Assembly: GCA_012727965.1 (NCBI GenBank) | Contig: JAAYFZ010000085.1 | Location: forward strand, 1-23,490 | Source of the DNA: Clostridiaceae bacterium | Lineage (GTDB): Bacteria; Bacillota; Clostridia; Saccharofermentanales; UBA5734 | Reading direction: 5' to 3' | DNA: 23,490 bases | Shown here: positions 7,323 to 15,134 of the stretch, in pieces | Layout: each line of letters starts with the position of its first letter | Position numbering within the stretch: the first letter of the stretch is position 1 | Position numbers and translations under genes: made by a program | Notes under the pieces: model-generated | What the model was told of the DNA's origin: nothing | The model's database searches: none | What the model saw: only the letters and a program-made list of their open reading frames with translations

Positions 7323-7583
7323 ATGAGTGACGACAGAAACCTCAGGAAATCAAGAATTGGAACAGTGACAAGCGACAAAATGGATAAGACAATCGTCGTA
7401 TCTGTAGTTGAGCAAGTCCGTCATCCACTGTATAAGAAGATCATCAAGAGAACTTATAAACTTAAGGCTCACGATGAAAACAATGAATGCAAGCCCGGTG
7501 ACAAGGTCAGAGTGATGGAAACTCGTCCTCTCAGCAAAGATAAACGCTGGAGACTGGTGAACATTATCGAGAAGGCCAAATAA
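7323..7583 (+). CDS. rpsQ: 30S ribosomal protein S17
   Basis: S17 binds the 5' domain of 16S rRNA as a primary assembly protein. The OB-fold signature is plain: RKSRIGTVTSDKMDKTIVVSV at the start, HPLYKKIIKRTYKLKAHDENNECKPGDKV in the middle and TRPLSKDKRWRLVNIIEKA at the end. 86 residues is standard. AAGGGGG lies upstream, and the gap to rpmC is only 11 bases. Confidence 0.99.
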   Translation: MSDDRNLRKSRIGTVTSDKMDKTIVVSVVEQVRHPLYKKIIKRTYKLKAHDENNECKPGDKVRVMETRPLSKDKRWRLVNIIEKAK

Positions 7584-7616
7584 CTCTGCCGCTGGTTTTC
7601 GGGAAGGAGGAAGATT

Positions 7617-7985
7617 ATGATTCAAGTTCAATCAACCCTTAAATCCGCAGATAACACCGGCGCCAAGAAGCTGATGTGCATCAAGGTCCTAGGAGGATCA
7701 TGGCGCAAGTATGGCAATATTGGTGATGTCATTGTCTGCTCGGTCAAAGAAGCAACACCCGGTGGCGTTGTGAAAAAGGGTGAAGTAGTAAAAGCCGTTA
7801 TAGTACGTACTAAGAGAGGTGTCCGTCGGGCCGACGGTTCCTATATCAAATTTGATGAGAACGCTGCTGTTCTAATCAAAGAAGATAAGAATCCACGTGG
7901 TACACGTATCTTCGGTCCAATCGCCAGAGAGCTCAGAGATAAGGATTATATGAAGATTCTGTCTCTGGCACCTGAGGTTCTATAA
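7617..7985 (+). CDS. rplN: 50S ribosomal protein L14
   Basis: L14 lies at the subunit interface (bridges B5/B8) and is the docking site for the silencing factor RsfS in bacteria. MIQVQSTLKSADNTGAKKLMCIKVLGGS, GDVIVCSVKEATPGG, KFDENAAVLIKEDKNPRGTRIFGPIAREL and the LSLAPEVL terminus are all canonical, and the 122-residue length is invariant in the family. A GGAAGGAGGAAG ribosome site precedes it. Confidence 0.99.
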   Translation: MIQVQSTLKSADNTGAKKLMCIKVLGGSWRKYGNIGDVIVCSVKEATPGGVVKKGEVVKAVIVRTKRGVRRADGSYIKFDENAAVLIKEDKNPRGTRIFGPIARELRDKDYMKILSLAPEVL

Positions 7986-8000
7986 GGAGGGATAAGCGCG

Positions 8001-8342
8001 ATGTCAAAAGTACATGTTAAGAAAGACGATAACGTATTCGTGCTCACGGGTAAAGACGCCGGCAAGACCGGTAAAGTGCTGGATGTTCTCTCCGATAAGG
8101 ATCGAGTGATCGTAGAAGGCGTGAACATGTCCACCAAGCACAAGAAACCCCGTGGACGCAATCAGCAGGGCGGCATTATTCATCAAGAATCTGCCATCTC
8201 CAGTTCAAATGTAATGCTGGTATGCAGCAAGTGCAAGCGTCCAAGCAAAGTTGGCCGCAAGATTCTCGAAAATGGTGAGAAGGTGCGCGTCTGCAAGGCT
8301 TGTGGCGAAGTAATAGATACAATTCGCCAGGCTAAGAAGTGA
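8001..8342 (+). CDS. rplX: 50S ribosomal protein L24, zinc-ribbon type
   Basis: L24 is an assembly initiator that binds 23S rRNA domain I. The N-terminal KOW motif is seen as DNVFVLTGKDAGKTGKVL (about residues 10-28). The C-terminal part carries two CxxC pairs, C75/C78 and C98/C101 (CSKCKRPSKVG and VCKACGEVID), so the protein probably binds zinc. 113 residues. It has its own AAGGAGGGA ribosome site 15 bases after rplN. Confidence 0.98.
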   Translation: MSKVHVKKDDNVFVLTGKDAGKTGKVLDVLSDKDRVIVEGVNMSTKHKKPRGRNQQGGIIHQESAISSSNVMLVCSKCKRPSKVGRKILENGEKVRVCKACGEVIDTIRQAKK

Positions 8343-8364
8343 TGGCAGCAAGGAGGAATAATTA

Positions 8365-8904
8365 ATGTCCAGGCTGAAAGACAAATATAATTCAGAAGTA
8401 TTGCCTGCATTGCAGGAAACCTTCAAATACAAATCAGTCATGCAGGTACCTAAGCTCGAGAAAATCGTTCTCAATATGGGTGTCGGCGAAGTAAAAGATA
8501 ATCCGAAAGCTCTCGACAATGCAGCCCGTGATATGGCTATAATCGCAGGTCAGAGACCGGTTATCACAAAAGCAAAGAAGTCAGTATCCGCTTTTAAACT
8601 GCGTGAAGGTATGGATATCGGATGTAAGGTAACGCTGCGCGGTGAGAAGATGTACGAATTTCTTGATAAATTCATCAGCATCGCTCTGCCACGAGTCAGA
8701 GACTTCCGCGGTACCAATCCTAATTCCTTCGACGGTCATGGCAATTATGCTATGGGTGCTAAGGAACAGCTGATATTCCCGGAAATCGATTATGATAAGA
8801 TCGATAAGATCCGTGGTATGGATATCATCATCGTAACGACTGCTGAAACAGACGAAGAAGCCAGAGAGCTTCTCAGCCTGCTAGGCATGCCGTTCAGCAA
8901 GTAA
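8365..8904 (+). CDS. rplE: 50S ribosomal protein L5
   Basis: L5 carries 5S rRNA into the central protuberance with L18 and touches P-site tRNA. The protein (179 residues, the normal length) has the signature KIVLNMGVGEVKDNPKALDNA, the GQRPVITKAKKSVSAFKLREGMDIGCKVTLRG block, the FRGTNPNSFDGHGNYAMGAKEQLIFPEIDYD block and the LLSLLGMPF C-terminus. AAGGAGGAATAATT precedes the ATG. Confidence 0.99.
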   Translation: MSRLKDKYNSEVLPALQETFKYKSVMQVPKLEKIVLNMGVGEVKDNPKALDNAARDMAIIAGQRPVITKAKKSVSAFKLREGMDIGCKVTLRGEKMYEFLDKFISIALPRVRDFRGTNPNSFDGHGNYAMGAKEQLIFPEIDYDKIDKIRGMDIIIVTTAETDEEARELLSLLGMPFSK

Positions 8905-8921
8905 GCGGGAGGAAAACGAAC

Positions 8922-9107
8922 ATGGCAAAAAAGTCAATGATTCTGAAACAGCAGAAGCCGGCTAAATTCAGCACACGGGCATACAATCGCTGCAAGCTCT
9001 GCGGACGTCCCCACGCTTATATCCGTAAATATGGAGTCTGCCGTCTGTGCTTCAGAGAGCTTGCATACAAAGGTCAGATCCCTGGCGTACGCAAGGCCAG
9101 CTGGTAA
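8922..9107 (+). CDS. rpsZ: 30S ribosomal protein S14, zinc-binding type Z
   Basis: The short S14 form (61 residues) has four cysteine zinc ligands: C24/C27 (CKLC) and C40/C43 (CRLC), with GRPHAYIRKYGV between them. It belongs to the 30S head close to S3 and S10. The basic N-terminus (AKKSMILKQQKPAKFSTRAYNRC) and the GQIPGVRKASW terminus are canonical. The zinc-free long form is not in this window. Confidence 0.99.
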   Translation: MAKKSMILKQQKPAKFSTRAYNRCKLCGRPHAYIRKYGVCRLCFRELAYKGQIPGVRKASW

Positions 9108-9133
9108 TTGGACGTCAGGAAGGAGGAAGATTT

Positions 9134-9529
9134 ATGCAGATAACAGATGCTATTGCTGATATGCTCACCAGAATTCGTAATGCCGGCACAGCCGGACACC
9201 CGACCTGTGAGGTACCGGCTTCTAACATTAAAAAAGAGATAGCACGTATCCTTCAGGAAGAAGGCTATATAACGAAGTTTGAATACACACCTGATAATAA
9301 GCAGGGTGTAATCAAGATCACACTTAAATATGCAGGCAAGAAACCGGTTATTTCCGGAATCAAGCGTATATCAAAGCCCGGTCTGCGTGTTTATGCCAGC
9401 ACTGAGAAAATGCCGAAGGTTCTCGGCGGTCTCGGTATCGCGATCGTATCTACTTCTCAAGGTCTTATGACTGATAAGAAGGCAAGACAGGAAAGTGTCG
9501 GCGGAGAAGTTCTCGCTTACGTCTGGTAA
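9134..9529 (+). CDS. rpsH: 30S ribosomal protein S8
   Basis: S8 nucleates the central domain of 16S rRNA and in E. coli represses the spc operon. I take the ATG at 9134 (MQITDAIADMLTRIRNAG, 131 residues), 4 bases after an AGGAGGAAG site; an earlier in-frame start inside rpsZ would add nonconserved sequence. The C-terminal RNA-binding signature is GLGIAIVSTSQGLMTDKKARQESVGGEVLAYVW. Confidence 0.98.
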   Translation: MQITDAIADMLTRIRNAGTAGHPTCEVPASNIKKEIARILQEEGYITKFEYTPDNKQGVIKITLKYAGKKPVISGIKRISKPGLRVYASTEKMPKVLGGLGIAIVSTSQGLMTDKKARQESVGGEVLAYVW

Positions 9530-9540
9530 AAAAATAGTAG

Positions 9541-9578
9541 TCTCTGAAAAGAGAGGGCAGCATATGCAGTCGTCTCCC
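9541..9578 (+). promoter_or_regulatory. Small GAAA-tetraloop hairpin in the rpsH-rplF gap
   Basis: The 75-base gap between rpsH and rplF is longer than its neighbours. It contains TCTCT (9541-9545), a GAAA loop and AGAGA (9550-9554), then a GCATATGC palindrome (9559-9566) and a GTCTCCC that could compete for the same purine-rich arm. No U-tract and no promoter are evident. It may only be a stability or spacing element; function is unknown. Confidence 0.3.
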
Positions 9579-9604
9579 AATATCAAGAGCAGGAGGAAAA
9601 AGAT

Positions 9605-10156
9605 ATGTCAAGAATTGGCAGAATGCCGATTGCGATCCCAGCAGGGGTCGAAGTTAAGATTGAGGATCAGATCGTTACCGTTAAGCGCGGTAAGGATGTA
9701 CTGACTCAGAAGATTCATCCTGATATGACTGTCAAAATTGAAGATCAGAATATCGTAGTTTCACGTCCTAGTGATGAGAAAAAACATCGTGAGCTTCATG
9801 GTTTGACAAGATCACTGGTCAATAACATGATCGTCGGTCTATCAGAAGGTTTCGCTAAAAATCTGGAAATCAATGGTGTTGGTTACAAGGCAGCAAAACA
9901 GGGCAAAAAGCTTGTCCTGAATGTAGGATTTTCACATCCTATTGAATTGGAAGAGCCTGAGGGAATCACAATTGATGTGCCAGCAGCTAACAGAATTATT
10001 GTTAAGGGTGCTGACAAACAGATGGTCGGAGAAACCGCAGCGAAAATTCGTGCTTTCAGAAAACCTGACCCGTACAAGGGTAAGGGAATCAAGTATGACT
10101 TCGAGGTTCTGAGACTCAAAGAAGGTAAAACCGGCGCCAAGGGCAAAGGTAAATAA
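9605..10156 (+). CDS. rplF: 50S ribosomal protein L6
   Basis: L6 lies near the sarcin-ricin loop and the factor-binding site. The protein has two related folds in 183 residues. It shows MSRIGRMPIAIPAGVEVKI at the start, HRELHGLTRSLVNNMIVGLSEGF in the first half, GVGYKAAKQGKKLVLNVGFSHPI linking to the second, and the C-terminal signature FRKPDPYKGKGIKYDFEVLRLKEGKTGAKGKGK. AGGAGGAAAAAG precedes the ATG. Confidence 0.99.
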   Translation: MSRIGRMPIAIPAGVEVKIEDQIVTVKRGKDVLTQKIHPDMTVKIEDQNIVVSRPSDEKKHRELHGLTRSLVNNMIVGLSEGFAKNLEINGVGYKAAKQGKKLVLNVGFSHPIELEEPEGITIDVPAANRIIVKGADKQMVGETAAKIRAFRKPDPYKGKGIKYDFEVLRLKEGKTGAKGKGK

Positions 10157-10172
10157 GAAAGGGTGAGTTGAC

Positions 10173-10541
10173 ATGATAAGCAAGACGTGCAGAAATGAAG
10201 TGCGCAGACGTAAGCATCTGCGTGTTCGTAAAAAGATCAGTGGAACCGGTGCTCGTCCGAGACTCTGTGTCTTCAGAAGCCTTTCGCATATTTATGCCCA
10301 GGTGATTGATGATACAACGGGTGTTACTCTGGCAAGTGCCTCAACACTCGACAAAGAACTCAAGGATAAAGTCGGCAACGGCGGCAATGCAGCAGCAGCT
10401 GCAGAAGTCGGTAAATTAGTAGCACAGCGTGCTGTCGCAGAAGGTATCGAAACAGTTGTTTTCGACAGAAGTGGATACATCTACCATGGTCGTGTAGCGG
10501 CTCTGGCAGAAGCGGCGCGTGAAGCCGGACTGAAATTCTAA
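10173..10541 (+). CDS. rplR: 50S ribosomal protein L18
   Basis: L18 binds 5S rRNA with L5. The basic N-terminus (NEVRRRKHLRVRKKISGT) is followed by RPRLCVFRSLSHIYAQVIDD and by VGKLVAQRAVAEGIETVVFDRSGYIYHGRVAALAEAAREAGLKF, all family hallmarks. Length 122 is standard. The ribosome site is a weaker AAAGGGTGAG. Confidence 0.99.
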   Translation: MISKTCRNEVRRRKHLRVRKKISGTGARPRLCVFRSLSHIYAQVIDDTTGVTLASASTLDKELKDKVGNGGNAAAAAEVGKLVAQRAVAEGIETVVFDRSGYIYHGRVAALAEAAREAGLKF

Positions 10542-10557
10542 GCAGGGAGGTAATGTC

Positions 10558-11052
10558 ATGCGCATAGATCCAAATACACTCGAACTCAAAGAGAAGGTCA
10601 TACATATTGGCCGTGTAGCCAAGACCGTTAAGGGTGGCCGTAATTTTAGATTCACTGCCCTCGTAATAGTCGGTGACGAAAACGGACATGTTGGCAAAGG
10701 CCTGGGTAAAGCAGCTGAAATTCCTGATGCTATTCGCAAGGGTATTGAAGATGCTAAGAAAAATATGATCGAAGTTCCAATGAGCAACGACACTATACCT
10801 CACGAGACGCTTGGCCGTTTCGGTGCTGGCAAAGTCCTGCTCAAGCCTGCTACAGGCGGTACCGGTGTTATAGCCGGTGGTCCTGTCCGTGCCGTTCTTG
10901 AACTGGCCGGAATCAAGGATATCCGTACAAAATCGCTCGGTACTAATAACCCCAATAATATGGTCAATGCGACTTTAGAGGGTCTTAAGAGTCTGAAATC
11001 TCTCGAGCAAGTAGCAAAGCTTCGCGGTAAATCCGTCGAAGAGATACTGTAA
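10558..11052 (+). CDS. rpsE: 30S ribosomal protein S5
   Basis: S5 shapes decoding fidelity and the mRNA entry path and contacts the spectinomycin site. The N-terminal double-stranded-RNA-binding-like fold with KTVKGGRNFRFTALVIVGDENGHVGKGLGKA (the loop where spectinomycin mutations map in E. coli) is intact, as is the C-terminal PATGGTGVIAGGPVRAVLELAGIKDIRTKSLGTNNPNNMV block. 164 residues. GGGAGGTAATGTC precedes the ATG. Confidence 0.99.
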   Translation: MRIDPNTLELKEKVIHIGRVAKTVKGGRNFRFTALVIVGDENGHVGKGLGKAAEIPDAIRKGIEDAKKNMIEVPMSNDTIPHETLGRFGAGKVLLKPATGGTGVIAGGPVRAVLELAGIKDIRTKSLGTNNPNNMVNATLEGLKSLKSLEQVAKLRGKSVEEIL

Positions 11053-11066
11053 GGAGGTTCCGGGAC

Positions 11067-11246
11067 GTGGCAAAGGTAAAGATTACTCTGGTAAAAAGCA
11101 CAAACAGTGCAAACAAAAATCACATTGCAACAGTTGAGGCTCTTGGTCTGAGAAAGATCGGACAGAGCGTTGAGAAAGAGTCTAATGACGCTATTCTCGG
11201 CATGGTGCGCAGCGTCGCTCATCTGGTCAAGTGTGAAGAAGTATAA
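11067..11246 (+). CDS. rpmD: 50S ribosomal protein L30 (GTG start)
   Basis: This is a 59-residue protein beginning at GTG, 8 bases after AAGGAGGT; it is easily missed because no ATG is used. The translation reads MAKVKITLVKSTNSANKNHI, then an alanine/glycine turn and ALGLRKIGQSVEKESNDAI, ending in VRSVAHLVKCEEV. This is the ferredoxin-like L30 fold, with the LGL(R/K)K motif and the HLV terminus. It lies between rpsE and rplO, its standard place. Confidence 0.97.
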   Translation: MAKVKITLVKSTNSANKNHIATVEALGLRKIGQSVEKESNDAILGMVRSVAHLVKCEEV

Positions 11247-11260
11247 GGAGGTGTCCCGAC

Positions 11261-11710
11261 ATGAAGCTTAATGAACTGAGCCCTTCTGAGGGCGCAAGAC
11301 AGCTGGCATATCGCAAAGGTCGCGGCGCCGGTTCTGGTAATGGTAAGACAGCTGGCCGTGGACATAAGGGCCAGAATTCTCGTGCAGGCGGCGGTGTCCG
11401 TCCTGGTTTCGAGGGTGGTCAGATGCCACTATACAGAAGACTGCCAAAGCGCGGTTTTAACAACAGCCGTTTTGCTCTTGACTATGTTGAGATCAATGTC
11501 AGTGATCTGGATCGCTTCGAGGATGGAACCGTTGTTGACGCAGCAGTCCTCAAAGAATCCGGTGTTATCACACTGCCTAAGGTAAATGATGGTATCAAGA
11601 TCCTTGGCAATGGTGAACTGACCAAGAAACTGACAGTCAAGGCTACTGCTTTCACAGCCAGTGCAAAAGAAAAAATCAGCAAGGCTGGAGGAACGGCCGA
11701 GGAGGTATGA
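11261..11710 (+). CDS. rplO: 50S ribosomal protein L15
   Basis: L15 joins late in 50S assembly and has a long, extended basic N-terminus that threads into rRNA. The MKLNELSPSEGARQLAYRKGRGAGSGNGKTAGRGHKGQNSRAGGGVRPGFEGGQMPLYRRLPKRGFNN start (11261-11466) is archetypal, and the globular C-terminal half carries GVITLPKVNDGIKILGNGELTKKLTVKATAF. 149 residues. The end of the gene contains the GAGGAGGT ribosome site for secY. Confidence 0.99.
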   Translation: MKLNELSPSEGARQLAYRKGRGAGSGNGKTAGRGHKGQNSRAGGGVRPGFEGGQMPLYRRLPKRGFNNSRFALDYVEINVSDLDRFEDGTVVDAAVLKESGVITLPKVNDGIKILGNGELTKKLTVKATAFTASAKEKISKAGGTAEEV

Positions 11711-11711
11711 C

Positions 11712-13004
11712 ATGGGAGGCATGATCGACACCCTGAAAAATGCCTTTAAGATTCCTGATCTTCGCAAGAAGCTCCTCTTCACACTAGGTATGCTGATTGT
11801 ATACCGTGTTGGAGTTGCAGTGCCGGTTCCCGGCATCAGTTCCGCGGCGTTTACAGATCTGATAAACCGTTTGGGACAACTTGGTAGTTTCCTGGACATT
11901 ATATCGGGTGGTGCCTTAAAACAGGTTTCCATTTTTTCCATGGGTATCACTCCGTACATCAACGCATCAATTATCATGCAGTTGCTGACGGTTGCTATAC
12001 CTGCACTCGAACGTCTCCAGAAGGAAGGCGATGAGGGCCGGAAGAAGATACAGCGCTATGTACGTTATCTAACGATAGGTCTGGCTCTGGTTCAGGCAAC
12101 CGCGTTCTGGATGGCTACAAGATCAGCTTCATCAAGCACATTGCCTGCAGCAATAAATGCTGTACTGATTATCGCCAGCTTCACTGCTGGTACCGCGTTT
12201 ATAATGTGGATTGGTGAGCAGATAAATGAATATGGTATAGGAAACGGTATCTCGCTGATAATCTTCGCTGGTATCGTAGCTAGAGGACCTAATGCTGTTC
12301 AGTTGTTGTTTGCTTATTTCAGAAACTGGAGTGTTACAAGAAACATTTTTGTTTCGCTCATTGTGACATTAGTTGTTATAGCGGTATTTGTTCTGATAAT
12401 CGCACTTGTTGTATTCGTACAGCAGGCCGAGCGCAGAATACCGGTACAATATGCTAAGAAGGTAGTCGGACGTAAAATGTATGGCGGACAGAGCACATAT
12501 CTGCCGATCAAGGTAAACCAGGCCGGTGTTATCCCTGTAATTTTCGCCATGTCAATCGTTTCATTGCCATCGACTCTTGTTTCATTGTTTGGCAGTGACG
12601 GACCGGTCGCTCGATGGTTTATGGATTTCTCAGGCAATCCGTTCTACTACGTATTCTATGCAATGCTGATAATTGGTTTTACTTTCTTCTATTCGATGAT
12701 TCAATTCAATCCGATAGAAATAGCCAACAATTTGCAGAAGAATGGTGGATTCATTCCAGGTATAAGACCAGGAAGACCGACTTCTGAGTTTATTAATACA
12801 ACTTCAAGGCGACTGTCATGGTTTGACGCGTTGTTCCTGGTAATAATTGTTCTGTTCCCTATACTTATGAGTGCTGTAAGCGGCATGCAGGGTATCTGGT
12901 TCGGAGGTACTGCAGTTCTGATTTTGGTCGGTGTTGCAATCGATCTGGTCAATCAGATGGAATCACAGATGGTGATGCGTCATTACAAGGGATTCCTGGA
13001 CTAA
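11712..13004 (+). CDS. secY: Preprotein translocase subunit SecY
   Basis: This is the pore-forming membrane subunit of the SecYEG channel that exports and inserts proteins. The 430 residues contain ten hydrophobic segments. They begin with FTLGMLIVYRVGVAVPVPGI (TM1) and the plug region (GGALKQVSIFSMGITPYINASIIMQLL, with TM2). Later come the QQAERRIPVQYAKKVVGRKMYGGQSTYLPIKVNQAGVIPVIFA segment (cytoplasmic loop to TM7) and NLQKNGGFIPGIRPGRPT (the loop that binds the ribosome and SecA). I chose the ATG at 11712, five bases after GGAGGT, over an ATG at 11721 whose GGAGG is too close. The usual spc-operon position is kept. Confidence 0.98.
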   Translation: MGGMIDTLKNAFKIPDLRKKLLFTLGMLIVYRVGVAVPVPGISSAAFTDLINRLGQLGSFLDIISGGALKQVSIFSMGITPYINASIIMQLLTVAIPALERLQKEGDEGRKKIQRYVRYLTIGLALVQATAFWMATRSASSSTLPAAINAVLIIASFTAGTAFIMWIGEQINEYGIGNGISLIIFAGIVARGPNAVQLLFAYFRNWSVTRNIFVSLIVTLVVIAVFVLIIALVVFVQQAERRIPVQYAKKVVGRKMYGGQSTYLPIKVNQAGVIPVIFAMSIVSLPSTLVSLFGSDGPVARWFMDFSGNPFYYVFYAMLIIGFTFFYSMIQFNPIEIANNLQKNGGFIPGIRPGRPTSEFINTTSRRLSWFDALFLVIIVLFPILMSAVSGMQGIWFGGTAVLILVGVAIDLVNQMESQMVMRHYKGFLD

Positions 13005-13028
13005 GGTATTTTAATCATAATGTTATGC

Positions 13029-13062
13029 AAGGGGATCCTGTCTTGTGGCAGGATGCCCTTTT
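13029..13062 (+). terminator. Terminator-like or attenuator hairpin between secY and adk
   Basis: Left arm 13029-13040 (AAGGGGATCCTG) pairs with right arm 13049-13060 (CAGGATGCCCTT) with one G-G mismatch and an 8-base loop. TTTT spans 13059-13062. The U-run is short and half of it is in the stem, so termination is probably partial. It lies about 20 bases upstream of the adk start, where it could trim expression of the enzymes relative to the ribosomal genes. That role is inferred. Confidence 0.45.
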
Positions 13063-13082
13063 GCTCAGAAAAGGAGATAGTC

Positions 13083-13724
13083 ATGCAGCTAGTATTACTT
13101 GGTGCGCCGGGGTCTGGCAAAGGCACACTGGCAGCCGACCTGAAGAATATTTATGATATCCCTCATATTTCAACCGGCGATATTTTCCGCAGGAATATTA
13201 GCAACAAGACTGAGTTGGGACTAAAGGCTGATGCCTATATCAGCAAAGGCCAGCTGGTTCCTGATGACATCACTATAAATATGGTAGCTGACAGACTGTC
13301 TGAACCTGATTGCAGTGAGGGATTCCTGCTGGACGGCTTCCCTCGTACGATACCACAGGCAGATGCTTTGAATGATATAATGAAGAAGTTGGGCCGTAGT
13401 TTGACAGCAGTTATCGATGTCACTATATCTGATGAGCTTGTTCTTAAGAGACTGACAAACAGAAGAGTATGTTCAAACTGTGGTCTCAGCTATAATCTGA
13501 TCAGTATGCCGCCTAAACAGGACGGAATCTGTGACAAATGCAGCGGTAAGATAATTCAGCGCAAAGATGATAGCGAAGATACTATTAAGAAGCGTTTGGA
13601 AACTTATCATAAGCAGACACAGCCGCTGGTAGACTATTATCGAGATATTGGATTAATCTTCGATGTCAGTAATGAAGGTAAGCCAGAAGAGGCAGTTAAC
13701 AAAGTACGTAAATATTTCGAGTGA
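13083..13724 (+). CDS. adk: Adenylate kinase, zinc-binding long form
   Basis: Adk interconverts ATP + AMP and 2 ADP in the cytosol. The 213 residues show the P-loop GAPGSGKGT (7-15), the AMP-site TGDIFR and FLLDGFPRT (81-89), and a LID domain carrying four cysteines at C130, C133, C150 and C153, the structural zinc site of Gram-positive Adk. I use the ATG at 13083, after AAAAGGAGATAG; the longer in-frame start at 13020 would read through the upstream hairpin into nonconserved sequence. Position between secY and map is standard. Confidence 0.98.
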   Translation: MQLVLLGAPGSGKGTLAADLKNIYDIPHISTGDIFRRNISNKTELGLKADAYISKGQLVPDDITINMVADRLSEPDCSEGFLLDGFPRTIPQADALNDIMKKLGRSLTAVIDVTISDELVLKRLTNRRVCSNCGLSYNLISMPPKQDGICDKCSGKIIQRKDDSEDTIKKRLETYHKQTQPLVDYYRDIGLIFDVSNEGKPEEAVNKVRKYFE

Positions 13725-13735
13725 AGGAATGAATA

Positions 13736-14491
13736 ATGCTGAAAATCAAAAGTACAGATGAAATCAGGAAAATGCAGAAGGCCGGGGCTATCGTTGCTGA
13801 TGTTCTCACAATGATTGGCGAAATGATCAGACCAGGTCTAACTACGATGGATATCGATCAGGCAGCTGAGGAATTCATTCGTCGTTCCGGTGCTGTGCCT
13901 TCTTTCAAAGGCTATGGTAATCCGCCTTTTCCCGGGTCCGTCTGTGCTTCAATTGATCAAGAAGTTGTTCACGGTATTCCCTCGCGTTCTCGTGTTATCG
14001 AGGAAGGTATGCTTGTTTCGATTGATGTTGGCGCCTTTATCGATGGTTTTCATGGTGATGCCGCCAGAACATTTGCTGTTGGTGAAACTTCTTCTGAGAA
14101 GCTTGATCTGATGAGAGTAACTGAGGAGTGCTTCTGGATAGCTCTTGAACTTGCCAAACCTGGGTACAGACTTGGCGATCTCTCAAATGCTGTGCAGCAG
14201 CATGCTGAGAAGCATGGCTATGGAGTAGTCAGAGAACTGACAGGACATGGTATCGGCAGAGAATTACATGAGGATCCAGATCTTCCGAATTATGGCCGTT
14301 CTGGTCATGGGCTGAGACTTGAGCCAGGCATGGTTCTGGCAATGGAGCCTATGATCAATCTCGGTACTAGAAGGATCGCCTTGGAGAGTGATGGCTGGAC
14401 AATCGTAACGGCAGATGGTAGACCGTCTGCTCATTATGAGAATACTTTTGCAATCACCTCTGATGGACCGATCATTATGACTATGCGCTGA
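13736..14491 (+). CDS. map: Methionine aminopeptidase type I
   Basis: It removes the initiator methionine from nascent proteins with small second residues. The five dinuclear metal ligands and the catalytic His can be placed by pattern: H79 (VVHGIPS), D97 (SIDVG), D108 (GFHGDAART), H171 (GHGIGRELHE), E204 (LAMEPM) and E235 (HYENTFAI). 251 residues, type Ia size without an N-terminal zinc extension. The ATG lies 11 bases after the adk stop. Confidence 0.98.
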   Translation: MLKIKSTDEIRKMQKAGAIVADVLTMIGEMIRPGLTTMDIDQAAEEFIRRSGAVPSFKGYGNPPFPGSVCASIDQEVVHGIPSRSRVIEEGMLVSIDVGAFIDGFHGDAARTFAVGETSSEKLDLMRVTEECFWIALELAKPGYRLGDLSNAVQQHAEKHGYGVVRELTGHGIGRELHEDPDLPNYGRSGHGLRLEPGMVLAMEPMINLGTRRIALESDGWTIVTADGRPSAHYENTFAITSDGPIIMTMR

Positions 14492-14493
14492 TA

Positions 14494-14814
14494 ATGATGG
14501 AACAAACAGTATTTGAAATTATCAGACAGAGAGGCATAATACCAGGTATGATCGTCATGTCGCTCAAAGGACATGACACGGGGAGACTTTATCTGGTCAT
14601 AGGTGTTGAAGAAAATTTCGCCTGGCTTGCAGATGGCAATCTGCGTAGCATAGTCAGAACGAAGAAAAAAAGATGCAGCCATATCAAGCCTCTTGGACAA
14701 GCTGTAGAACCGGGCCTCGTCGAACGAATGCATGTAATGCGTCAAGAAGAGGCAGATATAGAAATCAGGAAGACCATATCCAGTTTCCTGAGTATGAATG
14801 AGAAGGAGGGATAA
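14494..14814 (+). CDS. KOW-domain RNA-binding-like protein (L14e/L27e-like)
   Basis: A 106-residue protein of the small group found between map and infA in many Clostridia, annotated by similarity to the archaeal/eukaryotic ribosomal L14e/L6e/L27e KOW family. The N-terminal half fits one KOW-like beta-barrel: GIIPGMIVMSLKGHDTGRLYLVIG (about residues 14-37), then a turn, FAWLADGN and a basic KKKRCSHIKPLG. The C-terminal half is an unremarkable charged helix. Start codons ATG at 14494 and 14497 are adjacent and cannot be separated. The map stop TGA is 2 bases upstream. No experimental function is known to me; an RNA or ribosome contact is inferred from the fold and the neighbours. Confidence 0.8.
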   Translation: MMEQTVFEIIRQRGIIPGMIVMSLKGHDTGRLYLVIGVEENFAWLADGNLRSIVRTKKKRCSHIKPLGQAVEPGLVERMHVMRQEEADIEIRKTISSFLSMNEKEG

Positions 14815-14817
14815 TTT

Positions 14818-15036
14818 ATGTCAAAAGAAGATATTATTGAGGTAGAGGGTATCGTTACTGATTCACTGCCAAATGCTGTGTTTAAAGTTAAACTGGAAAA
14901 CGGCCATGAAATCATTGCCCATATTTCAGGCAAACTGCGTCAGCACTATATCAAAATTCTTCCCGGCGATCGTGTTACCATGGAGCTTTCTCCATATGAT
15001 CTTACACGTGGTCGGATAACCTGGCGAGCTAAATAA
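14818..15036 (+). CDS. infA: Translation initiation factor IF-1
   Basis: IF-1 blocks the 30S A site during initiation. This is a single OB-fold of 72 residues, the exact family length: MSKEDIIEVEGIVTDSLPNAVFKVKLENGHEIIAHISGKLRQHYIKILPGDRVTMELSPYDLTRGRITWR (14818-15027), every block as expected. GAAGGAGGGAT is the ribosome site. Its end is followed by a new promoter before rpmJ. Confidence 0.99.
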   Translation: MSKEDIIEVEGIVTDSLPNAVFKVKLENGHEIIAHISGKLRQHYIKILPGDRVTMELSPYDLTRGRITWRAK

Positions 15037-15046
15037 AAAATAATAC

Positions 15047-15074
15047 TTGATTAATTCGCCAAATCTGGTAAACT
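15047..15074 (+). promoter_or_regulatory. Candidate sigma-A-type promoter upstream of rpmJ
   Basis: TTGATT at 15047-15052 and TAAACT at 15069-15074 are separated by 16 bases, and a TGG immediately precedes the -10 (near an extended -10). It lies in a 98-base AT-rich gap after infA. It would give the alpha operon (rpmJ-rpsM-rpsK-rpsD-rpoA-rplQ) its own transcription start in addition to read-through. Confidence 0.5.
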
Positions 15075-15134
15075 ATTTTAGCATGTGCCTGCAAGAGTAT
15101 TATGTTCAGCGGGCAATAAGAGGAGGTCAGTTCA

